From Alphaproteobacteria bacterium (GTDB lineage Bacteria; Pseudomonadota; Alphaproteobacteria; Micavibrionales; UBA2020): a DNA stretch of 64,000 bases. Every line of letters starts with the position of its first letter. Positions within the stretch are counted from its first letter, which is position 1. Positions 26,892 to 35,874 of this stretch are shown in pieces. Position numbers and translations under genes: made by a program. Under the pieces are notes generated by a model. It worked only from the letters and a program-made list of their open reading frames with translations. It was not told where the DNA came from and searched no databases. Where the stretch lies: NCBI GenBank assembly GCA_025934695.1, contig JAICWS010000005.1, forward strand, positions 62,001 to 126,000, read 5' to 3'.

Positions 26892-27779
26892 ATGATCGGC
26901 GTATTCGACAGCGGATTTGGCGGACTGACGGTGCATCGCGCGCTTATCGAGGCGCTGCCGGAACGCGACTTCGTTTATCTCGGCGACAACAAGAACGCAC
27001 CCTACGGCACGCGTCCGCCGCTCGAGGTGCTCAACCTCACCTGCGCGGGCATCGAGCGCCTGTTCGCGGAAGGCTGCACGCTCGTCATCGTCGCCTGCAA
27101 CACGGCGTCGGTCGTGACGCTGCGCTGGATCCAGCAGCAATGGCTGCCGAGCATCCGCCGCAAGGAAAATATCAAGCGCAACGCCATCGGCATCGTGGTG
27201 CCGACGATCGAGGCGGCAACCGGCCTCGGCTGGCATGAGGAAGCGCGCCCTATCAACCCGTTCGCGGAAGCGGAAGCATCGCTGCCGCTGTTCCCCGCGG
27301 AAGCCGCCGGCCCCCATACTATCGTCGTCTTCGCGACCGCCCGCACGGTGGAGACGGAAACCTATCCATACGAAATCCGCAAGCGCCGCCCGGATATCCG
27401 CGTCATCCAGCAGGCCTGCCCCGATCTCGCCTCCGCCATCGAAGCCGGCGCCCCGCGCCAGAAGCTGAAGGACATGATCCGCGATTACGTGGGACAGGCG
27501 AACGAACTGCTCTCGGCACCGCCCGACAGCGTCATCCTGGGGTGTACGCATTATCCGCTGGTCGCCGACCTGTTTGCAGAGGCCCTGCCGGTGGGCGTGC
27601 CGATCATCCATCAGCCCGAAGCCACCGCCAGCGCCCTGCGCGGATACCTGGAGCGGCACCCCGAATATAACGTGGGCAGCCACGGAAAACGCACGTTCCT
27701 CTCCACCGGCTTTTCGGCGGACGCCCTGCCTCTCATCGAAAAATTCTGGGGCGGCACGCTGGATTTCAAACAAGCCTGA
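26892..27779 (+). CDS. murI: Glutamate racemase
   Basis: Makes D-glutamate for peptidoglycan. N-terminal IGVFDSGFGGLTV, LGDNKNAPYG, catalytic Cys in IVACNTASVV (C69) and second catalytic Cys in LGCTHYPL are intact, as expected for the two-base mechanism. Length of 295 residues is slightly above usual because of an insert around residues 88-145. GGGAGA lies before the ATG. It converges on the two secreted paralogues with a 4-base gap. Confidence 0.95.
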   Translation: MIGVFDSGFGGLTVHRALIEALPERDFVYLGDNKNAPYGTRPPLEVLNLTCAGIERLFAEGCTLVIVACNTASVVTLRWIQQQWLPSIRRKENIKRNAIGIVVPTIEAATGLGWHEEARPINPFAEAEASLPLFPAEAAGPHTIVVFATARTVETETYPYEIRKRRPDIRVIQQACPDLASAIEAGAPRQKLKDMIRDYVGQANELLSAPPDSVILGCTHYPLVADLFAEALPVGVPIIHQPEATASALRGYLERHPEYNVGSHGKRTFLSTGFSADALPLIEKFWGGTLDFKQA

Positions 27780-27783
27780 TGAT

Positions 27784-28425
27784 CTATTTCGATCCGGGAA
27801 TGACGACCTTCACCCCCACCGTCACACTGACCGACACCTTGTTGCCGTCCTTGTCGCGGGCGTCGTAGCGCTGGAGCGGCTCGGGACCGTCGTCAATGGC
27901 GACGGGGCCTTCCCATTGCAGGCAAGGGTCGAGATAAACCGCATCGCCGTCCTTGTCGCCAAAGATAAGCGCGTGGCGGCCGTTCATACTGGCGAGGCCG
28001 GCGGCAAAGATCCGTGCGGCATTGGGGACGCCGTTGAGTAGATCGTAGACCTCGACGCTCTTGAGGTGATTGCCGTCGATGTCGAACCAGCCGCTGTCGT
28101 TGATATGCAGCGTGTCGACGCCGTTGCCGCCCTTGATGAACATCTGCGACGCATTCGCGTTCATGATCTCGATGGAGGCGACGCGGCGGCGCAGTTCGAT
28201 GAATGGATCATAGTTGTGCTGGGCGCCAAGGTCGATGCCCGGACAGTCTTTCGACGGCATCGGCGGAACATCGAGCTTCGCCGCGGGCGCGTCGATGGCC
28301 TGAAGCTGCTGCAAGGGCGCGGCCGCCGCCGGCTTGGGCTGCGGCGGCATGTCTTCGGCGCGCGCGGCCGCGATGCCGGTCAGCAAGGCCAAGATTGCCA
28401 AGGCGGCGGTGAACGATTTGGTCAT
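27784..28425 (-). CDS. Secreted protein of unknown function, tandem paralogue 2
   Basis: A 213-residue protein with a clear signal peptide (MTKSFTAALAILALLTGIAAARA). After a Pro/Ala-rich stretch (residues about 25-60) comes a compact domain shared with its neighbour: PGIDLGAQHNYDPF, SMNGRHALIFGDKDGD, VYLDPCLQWEGPVAIDDG and a C-terminal YDARDKDGNKVSVSVTVGV. Two Cys (in KDCPGI and DPCLQW) could form a disulphide. FIKGGNGVDTLHINDSG is faintly like bacterial beta-roll surface repeats, but this is weak. Its start overlaps the paralogue's stop (ATGA). I do not recognise the family. Confidence 0.75.
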   Translation of the reverse strand: MTKSFTAALAILALLTGIAAARAEDMPPQPKPAAAAPLQQLQAIDAPAAKLDVPPMPSKDCPGIDLGAQHNYDPFIELRRRVASIEIMNANASQMFIKGGNGVDTLHINDSGWFDIDGNHLKSVEVYDLLNGVPNAARIFAAGLASMNGRHALIFGDKDGDAVYLDPCLQWEGPVAIDDGPEPLQRYDARDKDGNKVSVSVTVGVKVVIPGSK

Positions 28426-29234
28426 GGTCTCTTCTTTCCCGCCGGTTTCACGACCTGCACGCCATCCGTCACGCTGACCGAGGCGGGATTGCCCTGCGAG
28501 TCATGGGCGTCATAGCGCAACATGGGCTCCGCGCCATCCTCGATGGCGATCGGATCGTTCCATTCGAGGCAGGGGTCGAGATAAAGCTGATCGGCCCTAT
28601 CGCCGATGATAATGGCATGGCGGCCATCGATGCTCATCAGCGCCGGCGCGCTTAAGTACAGGCGGTTCGGCGCATCATTGCGGATGTCGTAAATACCCAT
28701 GCCGGTGATGCTGATGCCGTCCATGTGCAGGTCGCCGCCCGCCTTGTCCTTGTAAAGGTCGAAGCCGCTCCCCCTGAGCGACATTTTCACGGTCGGGCTC
28801 GTCGCCATGACGAATGTATTGCGCGGCTTTTTGTTTTCGACGAAAGGATCATAGTTATGCTGCGCGCCGAGGTTGACGCCGGAACAGTTCTCGGCTTCCA
28901 TCGGCGTCTCGTCCGCTTTTTGCTGTTTCTCCGCTGTGGGATTATCCACTTCCTGCAATTCCTTGATGGCCGCGTCGCCCGGCGCGATCGCTTCAGGTGA
29001 GTTATCCGGCAGGCTGTCCGGCTCTACTTCAGCGGGCTTCGGCTGTGGTGGCATGCCGTCGGTTGCCCGCAAGGCGGACGTCTCAGGCGCCTGTTCGTGG
29101 ACAGTCTCCTGCACCGGCCGGCGCTTCGACGATGTCGTCTCATCGGAACTGGAAAATTCCTTGAGGACGAGCGGCGTCACCAGGATGGCTCCCAAAAGGA
29201 CCAGGATCAGCAATATGTCGCGGACGATTTTCAT
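28422..29234 (-). CDS. Membrane-anchored secreted protein of unknown function, tandem paralogue 1
   Basis: A 270-residue protein with an N-terminal membrane segment (MKIVRDILLILVLLGAILV) without an obvious cleavage site, so probably anchored. A long acidic, Pro/Glu/Thr-rich linker (about 25-130) follows, then the same domain as the downstream paralogue: SGVNLGAQHNYDPF, SIDGRHAIIIGD, LYLDPCLEWNDPIAIEDGAEPM, YDAHDSQGNPASVSVTDGVQVV. Both conserved Cys are kept. Start at ATG 29234. The pair is transcribed together and converges on murI; function unknown. Confidence 0.75.
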   Translation of the reverse strand: MKIVRDILLILVLLGAILVTPLVLKEFSSSDETTSSKRRPVQETVHEQAPETSALRATDGMPPQPKPAEVEPDSLPDNSPEAIAPGDAAIKELQEVDNPTAEKQQKADETPMEAENCSGVNLGAQHNYDPFVENKKPRNTFVMATSPTVKMSLRGSGFDLYKDKAGGDLHMDGISITGMGIYDIRNDAPNRLYLSAPALMSIDGRHAIIIGDRADQLYLDPCLEWNDPIAIEDGAEPMLRYDAHDSQGNPASVSVTDGVQVVKPAGKKRP

Positions 29235-29330
29235 GGTGCTCAAGATACTCCGCGCCCTCTCACTGGCGCAATCAAGTGCTGTCGTTATTCGCTGCCGCAT
29301 TCAGGGAGCTTTAAGGCCATCATCTTTTTT

Positions 29331-29360
29331 ATTGATTATGTTAATCAATTCTGCTATGGT
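29331..29360 (+). promoter_or_regulatory. Promoter of small gene 1, with overlapping palindrome
   Basis: TTGATT (29332-29337), a 17-base spacer and TATGGT (29355-29360). The palindrome ATTGATT-ATGTT-AATCAAT (29331-29349) overlaps the -35 element. The first nine bases TTGATTATG and the later AATTCT are shared with the promoter at 29669. Confidence 0.55.
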
Positions 29361-29388
29361 CCGCGCGGAATCAAACAGGAGTTCAAAA

Positions 29389-29550
29389 ATGGCACCTTTC
29401 TTCATGGACGTCTGGATGGAAACGGCGTCGGAGAATCAGGCGAGAGCCACCGTAAAGTCGGAGAAGAAGACGCTCTTTTTCATCCCTTCGAACGATGACA
29501 TCCTCGGCAAAACAGACTGGCAGAAAACCGCCCGCGCCGAACAGGCCTGA
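29389..29550 (+). CDS. Small protein 1 (53 aa), twin of the one at 29746
   Basis: A 53-residue protein starting MAPFFMDVWMETASENQARA, with CAGGAG 8 bases before the ATG and a promoter further up. No membrane segment. The motif FFIPSNDD (residues 30-37) matches FHMPANDD in the second small protein, and both begin M-x-PF and have 53 residues. It is followed by a long AT-rich hairpin. Too short to assign to a family, but the ribosome-binding site, promoter and twin make it credible. Confidence 0.6.
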   Translation: MAPFFMDVWMETASENQARATVKSEKKTLFFIPSNDDILGKTDWQKTARAEQA

Positions 29551-29560
29551 TTTTAACTTC

Positions 29561-29603
29561 GAATAAATATCAATTATTTCAATGTAGTAATTGATATTTA
29601 TTC
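29561..29603. terminator. AT-rich perfect hairpin after small gene 1
   Basis: A 16-base perfect inverted repeat, 29561-29576 and 29588-29603, with an 11-base loop. The stem is almost only A-T, unlike the GC-rich terminators elsewhere in the window, and T-rich sequence follows. It probably ends the transcript of small gene 1 but could be part of a regulatory RNA. Confidence 0.5.
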
Positions 29604-29668
29604 ATGTTTTTCTTTAATTAAAGCATCACATGAAGGGATGGCGCTAAGCCATTCGGGTCATTTTCCAT

Positions 29669-29697
29669 TTGATTATGAAAAAATTCTATGCTACGTT
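29669..29697 (+). promoter_or_regulatory. Promoter of small gene 2
   Basis: TTGATT (29669-29674), a 17-base spacer and TACGTT (29692-29697). Begins TTGATTATG and contains AATTCT and TGCTA like the promoter at 29332, so the two small genes are probably co-regulated. Confidence 0.5.
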
Positions 29698-29745
29698 AAG
29701 CACGTTCCATTAATACATTTTAACGATTTCAGGAGTGACCAATTT

Positions 29746-29907
29746 ATGGTGCCGTTTATGAAGACCTCTGCCGAGATTCATATCCAGAAGGCAAAGGCTG
29801 TTTCCCATGACCTGGAGATGCTGCAGCACTTCCACATGCCCGCCAACGATGACAGATACAGTGTCACCTACTACGGCGCGCCGGAAACCAAAGCCTCGAA
29901 CGACTAA
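29746..29907 (+). CDS. Small protein 2 (53 aa), twin of the one at 29389
   Basis: A 53-residue protein starting MVPFMKTSAEIHIQKAKAVS and containing FHMPANDD. I chose the ATG at 29746 because CAGGAG lies 11 bases upstream; an in-frame ATG at 29638 has no such site and its extra residues precede the promoter-like sequence. A strong terminator follows at 29921. Function unknown; see the note on small protein 1. Confidence 0.6.
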   Translation: MVPFMKTSAEIHIQKAKAVSHDLEMLQHFHMPANDDRYSVTYYGAPETKASND

Positions 29908-29920
29908 CACAAGTTTCAAT

Positions 29921-29952
29921 AAAAAAGCCCGGCTTCGCAGCCGGGCTTTTTT
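29921..29952. terminator. Bidirectional intrinsic terminator
   Basis: AAAAAAGCCCGGC TTCGCA GCCGGGCTTTTTT, a GC-rich stem with A-run and T-run on either side, between small gene 2 and converging metE; it can serve both. Confidence 0.92.
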
Positions 29953-29967
29953 TGATTTTGGCAGCCC

Positions 29968-32256
29968 CTACTCCGCCGCCACGGCAAGGCCGCGCATGGA
30001 TTTCGCGGCGCCGACCATGTTGCGCAGGCATTGTTTGGTCTCTTCCCATTTGCGGGTCTTGAGGCCGCAGTCGGGATTGACCCAGATCTGGTCGGCTTTG
30101 AGGACCTTCGCCGCCTTTTTCAGGAGCGCTTCCATTTCCGACTGCGGAACGACGCGGGGGGAATGGATGTCATAGACGCCGGGGCCGATTTCGTTCGGAT
30201 ATTTGAAATCGACGAAGGCATCGAGCAGTTCCATCTGCGAACGCGAGGTTTCGATCGAGATCACGTCGGCGTCGAGCTCGGCGACCGCCTCGATGATGTC
30301 GTTGAACTCGGCATAGCACATGTGGGTGTGGATCTGCGTCTCGTCCTTCACGCCCGAGGCCGTGATGCGGAAGGCATCGACCGCCCAGCGCAGGTAATCT
30401 TTCCAATTCTTCTGGCGCAGCGGCAGGCCTTCGCGCACCGCAGGCTCGTCGATCTGGATCACCTTGATGCCGGCCTTTTCGAGGTCGGTGACCTCATCAC
30501 GCAGCGCGAGCGCGATCTGCTTGGCCGTTTCGGAACGCGGCTGGTCGTCGCGCACGAAGGACCATTGCAGGATGGTGACGGGTCCCGTCAGCATGCCTTT
30601 CATCGGGCGCTTGGTGAGGCTCTGGGCGTATTTCGACCATTCGACCGTCATGGGTTTCGGGCGCGCGACGTCGCCGAAGATGATCGGCGGCTTCACGTAG
30701 CGGGAGCCATAGCTTTGCACCCATCCGAACTTGGTGAAGATATAGCCGCTCATCTGTTCGCCGAAATATTCGACCATGTCGTTGCGCTCGGCCTCGCCAT
30801 GGACGAAGACGTCGATGCCGAGGTCTTCCTGGATCTCGACGCAGTTCTTGATTTCCTTTTTCAGGAAATCGTTGTACTGCGCTTCGGTGATCTTGCCCGA
30901 CTTGAATTCCGCGCGGTGGTGGCGAATTTCCGGGGTCTGCGGGAAAGAACCGATGGTCGTGGTCGGGAACAAGGGCAGGTTCAAGGCCTTGCGCTGGGCC
31001 ACGATGCGCTTGTCGAAGGCGCTCTTGCGGTTCAGCATCGCAGCCGTGACCGCCTTGGCGCGGTCCTTCACCTGCTGGTTATGGATGCGCCTGGAGACTT
31101 TGCGGTCGGCGGCGGCGCTGTCGCTTTCGCGGAACGCTTCCTTCACCTCGTTCATTTCGCCGTCGGCGGCTTCGGCCAGCGCCGCGACTTCGTGCAGCTT
31201 CTGCTTCGCGAAGGCGAGCCAGGTCTTCACCTCGCCGTCCAGCGATTTTTCGCTGTCGAGGTCGACCGGGGTGTGCAGCAGCGAGCAACTGGGCGCGACG
31301 AAGATATAATCCTTGCCGTGCGCCTTCACCGCCTTCTGCACGATTTTCAGGGTTTCGGATAGGTTGTTGCGCCAGATGTTGCGGCCGTCGACGACGCCCA
31401 GCGAAATCACCTGGTCCTTGCGGGCGGCTTTGAGCGCGGCATCCAGTTGCTGCGGTGCGCGGACGAGGTCGATGTGCACGCCCGCCACGGGCAGGCCGAA
31501 GACGGCTTCGAGATTGTCGCCCAGCTCGTCGAAATAGGTCGCGACGAGAAGCTTGAGCTTCGGCGAAACCTTCGACAGCCTGTCATAGGCTTTCTTCAGC
31601 GCGTCGCGCGCGGCATTCGGCTGGTCGAGGACGAAGCAGGGCTCGTCGATCTGCACCCATTCGGCACCCGCCGCCGCGAGTTTGCCCAGGATCTGTTCGT
31701 ACACGGGCAGCAGCTTGTCGAGGAGCGTCAGTGCGTCGCCGCCGTCCTTCATCTTGCCGAGCAGCAGGAACGACACGGGGCCCAAAAGAACCGGCCGCGT
31801 GGTGATGCCCATGTCCTTCGCTTCCTCGAAAGCCACCATCGGGCGGTCGCCGGACAGTTTGAAAGCCTGGTCCTTCGAGAACTCAGGAACGATGTAATGG
31901 TAGTTGGTGTCGAACCACTTGGTCATTTCCATCGCGCCGACTTTTTCGTTGCCGCGCGCCATGGCGAAGAAAGTGTCGATGTCGACATTGCTCTTGCCGT
32001 CCCAGCCGTAACGGGCCGGCACCGCGCCCACGAGCACCGCGGTCGCCAGCACATGATCGTAATAGGTGAAGTCGTTCGAGGGGATATGGTCGAGGTCGGC
32101 GTCCAGCTGCATCTGCCAGTTGATGCGGCGCAGCTCCGCGCCCACTTTATACAGCTCGTCTTTCGAAATGCCTTTCGACCAGTAGCTTTCCAGCGCCTTC
32201 TTCAGTTCGCGCTTCGCGCCGATGCGGGGAAACCCCAGGTTCGTTGCTAATACCAT
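29968..32256 (-). CDS. metE: Cobalamin-independent methionine synthase
   Basis: Transfers the methyl group from 5-methyltetrahydrofolate (triglutamate) to homocysteine. The 762-residue length is typical. The N-terminal folate-like domain starts LGFPRIGAKRELKKALE; the C-terminal catalytic domain (from about 430, FPTTTIGSFPQTPEIR) has the zinc ligands in IHTHMCYAEF (His and Cys) and NPDCGLKTR (Cys), plus the Glu in VISIETSRSQ. AGAAGGAG precedes the ATG. It follows metF with a 13-base gap, so the two enzymes that supply and use methyl-folate are co-transcribed. No B12 riboswitch is visible. Confidence 0.97.
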   Translation of the reverse strand: MVLATNLGFPRIGAKRELKKALESYWSKGISKDELYKVGAELRRINWQMQLDADLDHIPSNDFTYYDHVLATAVLVGAVPARYGWDGKSNVDIDTFFAMARGNEKVGAMEMTKWFDTNYHYIVPEFSKDQAFKLSGDRPMVAFEEAKDMGITTRPVLLGPVSFLLLGKMKDGGDALTLLDKLLPVYEQILGKLAAAGAEWVQIDEPCFVLDQPNAARDALKKAYDRLSKVSPKLKLLVATYFDELGDNLEAVFGLPVAGVHIDLVRAPQQLDAALKAARKDQVISLGVVDGRNIWRNNLSETLKIVQKAVKAHGKDYIFVAPSCSLLHTPVDLDSEKSLDGEVKTWLAFAKQKLHEVAALAEAADGEMNEVKEAFRESDSAAADRKVSRRIHNQQVKDRAKAVTAAMLNRKSAFDKRIVAQRKALNLPLFPTTTIGSFPQTPEIRHHRAEFKSGKITEAQYNDFLKKEIKNCVEIQEDLGIDVFVHGEAERNDMVEYFGEQMSGYIFTKFGWVQSYGSRYVKPPIIFGDVARPKPMTVEWSKYAQSLTKRPMKGMLTGPVTILQWSFVRDDQPRSETAKQIALALRDEVTDLEKAGIKVIQIDEPAVREGLPLRQKNWKDYLRWAVDAFRITASGVKDETQIHTHMCYAEFNDIIEAVAELDADVISIETSRSQMELLDAFVDFKYPNEIGPGVYDIHSPRVVPQSEMEALLKKAAKVLKADQIWVNPDCGLKTRKWEETKQCLRNMVGAAKSMRGLAVAAE

Positions 32257-32269
32257 GACTGTGCTCCTT

Positions 32270-33199
32270 CTAAGCAGCTATTTGTTGAATATTCTTCGAC
32301 CGCATGCCCAGCATGTGGCAGATGGCGAGGGCGAGTTCGGCGCGGTTGAGGGTGTAGAAATGGAACTGCCGCACGCCTTCCTCGTGAAGGACGCGGCATT
32401 GCTCGGACGCGACGGTCGCGGCGACGAGTTCGCGCGTTTTCGGATGATCGTCGAGGCCTTCGAACAGCGTCACCATCCAGCGCGGGATGCGCGCGCCGCA
32501 TTTCTCCGCGAATTCGATGGTCTTGCTGAAATTGATGATCGGCAGGATGCCAGGCACGATCGGCACGTTGATGCCCGCGGCGACCGCGCGGTCGCGGAAA
32601 GCCAGGAATTTTTCCGGGTTCATGAAGAACTGGGAAATAATGCGGTCCGCGCCTGCATCCACCTTTCGCTTTAGATGCAGCAGGTCCATCTGGGAATTCA
32701 GCGCTTCCGGATGGCCTTCCGGGTATCCCGCGACGCTGATTTCGAAGGGCTTGAACTTCTTTAATCCGTCGACAAGGTCGCAGGCATATTCATAGCCGCC
32801 GGGCGTGGACACATATTTGCCGACATTGCCGGGCGGATCGCCGCGCAGGGCCACGATATGCCGGACGCCCACGTCCCAATAGCTGGACACGATCTCTTCG
32901 ATCTCTTCCTTCGTATGGCCAATGCAGGTCAGATGCGCCGCCACCGGCAGGCCGCTGCGGGTCTGCACCTGGGTGACGATTTCATGCGTGCGGGTGCGCG
33001 TGGAGCCGCCCGCGCCGTACGTGACGGAAACGAATTTGGGATGGAGCGGATGCAATAGCTCAAACGACGACCACAGCGTCTCTTCCATTTTGGCGGTCTT
33101 GGGCGGAAAAAATTCGAAGCTGACGGTGAGGTCGCTGTCCTGCGGCATGATGAACGGCAGACGCATCATCCCCTTCTTGTCGTTCTGCTCTGTAGCCAT
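32270..33199 (-). CDS. metF: Methylenetetrahydrofolate reductase
   Basis: Reduces 5,10-methylene-THF to 5-methyl-THF for MetE. The 309-residue flavoprotein has VSFEFFPPKTAKMEETLW near the N-terminus (catalytic Glu in EFFPPK), FVSVTYGAGGSTRTRTHE, ALRGDPPG and DRIISQFFMNPEKF. Start at ATG 33199 (MATEQNDKKG) fits the family; a longer frame upstream does not. I looked for a SAM riboswitch in the 181-base gap to hppD (33200-33380) and did not see one. Confidence 0.95.
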   Translation of the reverse strand: MATEQNDKKGMMRLPFIMPQDSDLTVSFEFFPPKTAKMEETLWSSFELLHPLHPKFVSVTYGAGGSTRTRTHEIVTQVQTRSGLPVAAHLTCIGHTKEEIEEIVSSYWDVGVRHIVALRGDPPGNVGKYVSTPGGYEYACDLVDGLKKFKPFEISVAGYPEGHPEALNSQMDLLHLKRKVDAGADRIISQFFMNPEKFLAFRDRAVAAGINVPIVPGILPIINFSKTIEFAEKCGARIPRWMVTLFEGLDDHPKTRELVAATVASEQCRVLHEEGVRQFHFYTLNRAELALAICHMLGMRSKNIQQIAA

Positions 33200-33380
33200 A
33201 AATGGTGTCTGCCGCCGTATTATCACAACCCGGGGAGTAATCTTAACGCCAAAATCTTCAAAGCCAAGCCCAAATGTCCAGAAAAACAAGGGATTTGGCG
33301 CGCAATTGTCAGAGTCCCGGGCTTGAAATCGCCCTTGAAAACATCAATACTAGCCGCAGTTCATTTATATGGAGTAGATC

Positions 33381-34466
33381 ATGGCCGACCTGTTTGAAAA
33401 CCCGATGGGGACAGATGGTTTTGAATTCGTGGAATATTCCCACGTCGAACCGGAAAAGCTCGAAAAGCTGTTCGCGGAGCTGGGCTTCAAAAAGACCGGC
33501 ACCCACAAGTCCAAAAAGGTCACGCTCTGGCAGCAGGGCGACATCAACTTCATCCTGAACGCAGAGCCCGCTGCGGTGGAATTCGCGCGTCAGCGTCACG
33601 GCGGAGGCGCCATCGCCATGGCTTTCCGGGTCAAAGACGCCCAGAAAGCGCTGAAGCACGCGGTCTCGAAAGGCTGCAAGGAAATCAAGGGCAAGGTCGG
33701 CCCGGGCGAGCTTTCCATCCCCGCCATCGAAGGCATCGGCGGCTCGGTTTTGTATCTCGTCGACAAATACGGCCCCAAGGGCTCGATCTACGAGGTCGAC
33801 TTCAACCTGACCGACAAGGCGCCGAACAAGGGCGCGGGCCTCACCTATCTCGACCACCTCACGCATAACGTCAATCGCGGCAACATGGCGAAATGGGCGG
33901 ATTTTTACACCGACCTCTTCAACTTCCGCGAAATTCGCTACTTCGACATCGAAGGCAAGCTGACGGGCCTGAAATCCAAGGCCATGACCTCTCCTTGCGG
34001 CAAGATCCGCATTCCGATCAACGAGTCTTCAGACGACAAGTCGCAGATCGAGGAATTTCTCAAGCGTTACGGCGGCGAAGGCATCCAGCATATCGCGCTC
34101 GGCACCGCGAACATCTATGACACGGTCATCGAGTTGCAGAAGCGGGGCATCGACTTCCAGGCCACGCTCGACACCTACTACGCGAAACTGGACAAGCGCG
34201 TGCCGAACCATGGCGAAGACACGAAGAAGCTGCAGGATCTCAACATCCTGCTCGACGGCGCGCCGACCAAGGGCCAGGGCATCCTGCTCCAGATATTCAC
34301 CAAGGACGCCATCGGCCCGATCTTCTACGAAATCATCCAGCGCAAGGGCAACGAAGGCTTCGGCGAGGGCAACTTCCAGGCCCTGTTTGAATCGCTGGAG
34401 GACGACCAGATCCGCCGCGGCGTGCTGACAGACGATGGAAAGAAAGCCGGCAAGAAGGCTTCCTGA
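33381..34466 (+). CDS. hppD: 4-hydroxyphenylpyruvate dioxygenase
   Basis: Second step of tyrosine catabolism, forming homogentisate. The 361-residue protein has two vicinal-oxygen-chelate halves. The iron ligands are present: His in TYLDHLTHN (H159), His in GIQHIALGT and Glu in [15 protein letters not shown] precedes the ATG. First gene of the hppD-hmgA-fahA operon; the next gene starts 2 bases after its stop. Confidence 0.96.
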   Translation: MADLFENPMGTDGFEFVEYSHVEPEKLEKLFAELGFKKTGTHKSKKVTLWQQGDINFILNAEPAAVEFARQRHGGGAIAMAFRVKDAQKALKHAVSKGCKEIKGKVGPGELSIPAIEGIGGSVLYLVDKYGPKGSIYEVDFNLTDKAPNKGAGLTYLDHLTHNVNRGNMAKWADFYTDLFNFREIRYFDIEGKLTGLKSKAMTSPCGKIRIPINESSDDKSQIEEFLKRYGGEGIQHIALGTANIYDTVIELQKRGIDFQATLDTYYAKLDKRVPNHGEDTKKLQDLNILLDGAPTKGQGILLQIFTKDAIGPIFYEIIQRKGNEGFGEGNFQALFESLEDDQIRRGVLTDDGKKAGKKAS

Positions 34467-34468
34467 CC

Positions 34469-35746
34469 ATGGCGCTCCAGTACCAGTCCGGCTTCGGCAA
34501 CGAATTCGAAACCGAAGCGATGCCCGGTGCCCTGCCGCGCCGGCAGAACTCCCCGCAAAAACCTCCCTTCGGCCTTTATGCCGAGCAGCTGAGCGGCGCG
34601 CCTTTTACGGTGCCGCAGAAAAACCAGCTGCGCTCGTGGCTCTACCGCATCCTGCCCTCGGTCAAGCAGGGGCCTTTTAAATCTTACAAACAGTTTAGGC
34701 AAGGCGCGGATTCAGCGACGCCCAACCAGATGCGCTGGGACCCGTTGCCGATGCCGAAGAGGAAAACCGATCTCGTCGATGGCGTGGTGACGATGGCCCA
34801 TGGCGGCGACGCTCACAGCTGGACGGGCCTCGGCGTGCATCGCTACGCGATCAACGTCTCGATGCAGAAGCGTTTCTTTTATGACGCGGACGGTGAATTG
34901 CTGTTCGTGCCCGAGCAGGGCGGCCTGACCTTCCGCACGGAGTTGGGTGTCTTGTCGGCCGTGCCCGGCGAGATCGCGGTCATTCCGCGTGGCGTCAAAT
35001 TCGCGGTCGACGTGCAGGACAAGACGGCGCGCGGCTATATCTGCGAGAATTACGGCGCGCCCTTCGTATTGCCCGATCTCGGCCCCATCGGCAGCAACGG
35101 CTTGGCCGCGCCGCGGCATTTCCTCTACCCCGTCGCGGCATTCGAGGACAAGAAAGGCGCGTTCGAACTGATCGCGAAGTTCGACGGCTCGCTCTGGAGC
35201 GCGAAGACCGACCATTCGCCGCTCAATGTCGTCGCCTGGCACGGCAATTATGCGCCGTATAAATACGACCTGTCGCAATTCATGGCAATCAACACGGTCA
35301 GCTTCGACCATGCCGACCCTTCGATCTTCACCGTCCTGACCTCGCCGTCGGGCGCGCCCGGCGTCGCGAACGTCGATTTTGTCATCTTCCCGCCGCGCTG
35401 GTCGGTCGCCGAGCATACCTTCCGTCCGCCCTATTTCCACCGCAACATCATGAGCGAGTTCATGGGCCTCGTAACGGGCGTCTATGACGCCAAGGGAAGC
35501 GGCGGCTTCGTGCCGGGCGGCTGTTCGCTCCACAACTGCATGTCGGCCCACGGCCCCGACGCGGGCGTGGTGGAGGCCGCCATGAACGCCGATCTGAAAC
35601 CCGCCTATATGAAGGATACGCTCGCCTTCATGTTCGAATCCCGCTACATCATGCGGCCCACCCCCATCGCGCTAAAAAGCGGGCTGCAAAAAGACTATTA
35701 CAAATGCTGGCAGGACATGCCGAAGATGTTTGGTATCAAGACATAA
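34469..35746 (+). CDS. hmgA: Homogentisate 1,2-dioxygenase
   Basis: Opens the homogentisate ring to maleylacetoacetate. The 425-residue protein begins [19 protein letters not shown], characteristic of the family. Iron ligands lie in [14 protein letters not shown] (His and Glu) and CMSAHGPDA (His). It begins 2 bases after hppD, so translation is coupled. A palindromic repeat separates it from the third gene. Confidence 0.97.
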   Translation: MALQYQSGFGNEFETEAMPGALPRRQNSPQKPPFGLYAEQLSGAPFTVPQKNQLRSWLYRILPSVKQGPFKSYKQFRQGADSATPNQMRWDPLPMPKRKTDLVDGVVTMAHGGDAHSWTGLGVHRYAINVSMQKRFFYDADGELLFVPEQGGLTFRTELGVLSAVPGEIAVIPRGVKFAVDVQDKTARGYICENYGAPFVLPDLGPIGSNGLAAPRHFLYPVAAFEDKKGAFELIAKFDGSLWSAKTDHSPLNVVAWHGNYAPYKYDLSQFMAINTVSFDHADPSIFTVLTSPSGAPGVANVDFVIFPPRWSVAEHTFRPPYFHRNIMSEFMGLVTGVYDAKGSGGFVPGGCSLHNCMSAHGPDAGVVEAAMNADLKPAYMKDTLAFMFESRYIMRPTPIALKSGLQKDYYKCWQDMPKMFGIKT

Positions 35747-35756
35747 CCTCTCATTT

Positions 35757-35853
35757 GTCATTCCGAGCGAAGCGAGGAATCTTCCCAAGGCGCAAAAATA
35801 TCGGTAAAAGTCATTATGGACCACCGAAGATCCCTCGCTGCGCTCGGGATGAC
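35757..35853. repeat. Palindromic repeat with GTCATTCCGAGCGAAGCGAGG motif (family 3)
   Basis: GTCATTCCGAGCGAAGCGAGG at the left pairs with CCCTCGCTGCGCTCGGGATGAC at the right, an inverted pair with a central loop of about 50 bases. It interrupts the tyrosine operon between hmgA and fahA and so may modulate downstream expression. Confidence 0.8.
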
Positions 35854-35874
35854 ATTGAATTTAGGAGATAGAAG

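Noticed and set aside
28873-29388. Longer N-terminal extension of small protein 1
   Set aside because: The extended frame runs antisense through the secreted paralogue and has no start signal; the ATG at 29389 has promoter and ribosome-binding site.
33200-33380. SAM riboswitch before metF or hppD
   Set aside because: No SAM-II or SAM-V like pattern could be found on either strand.
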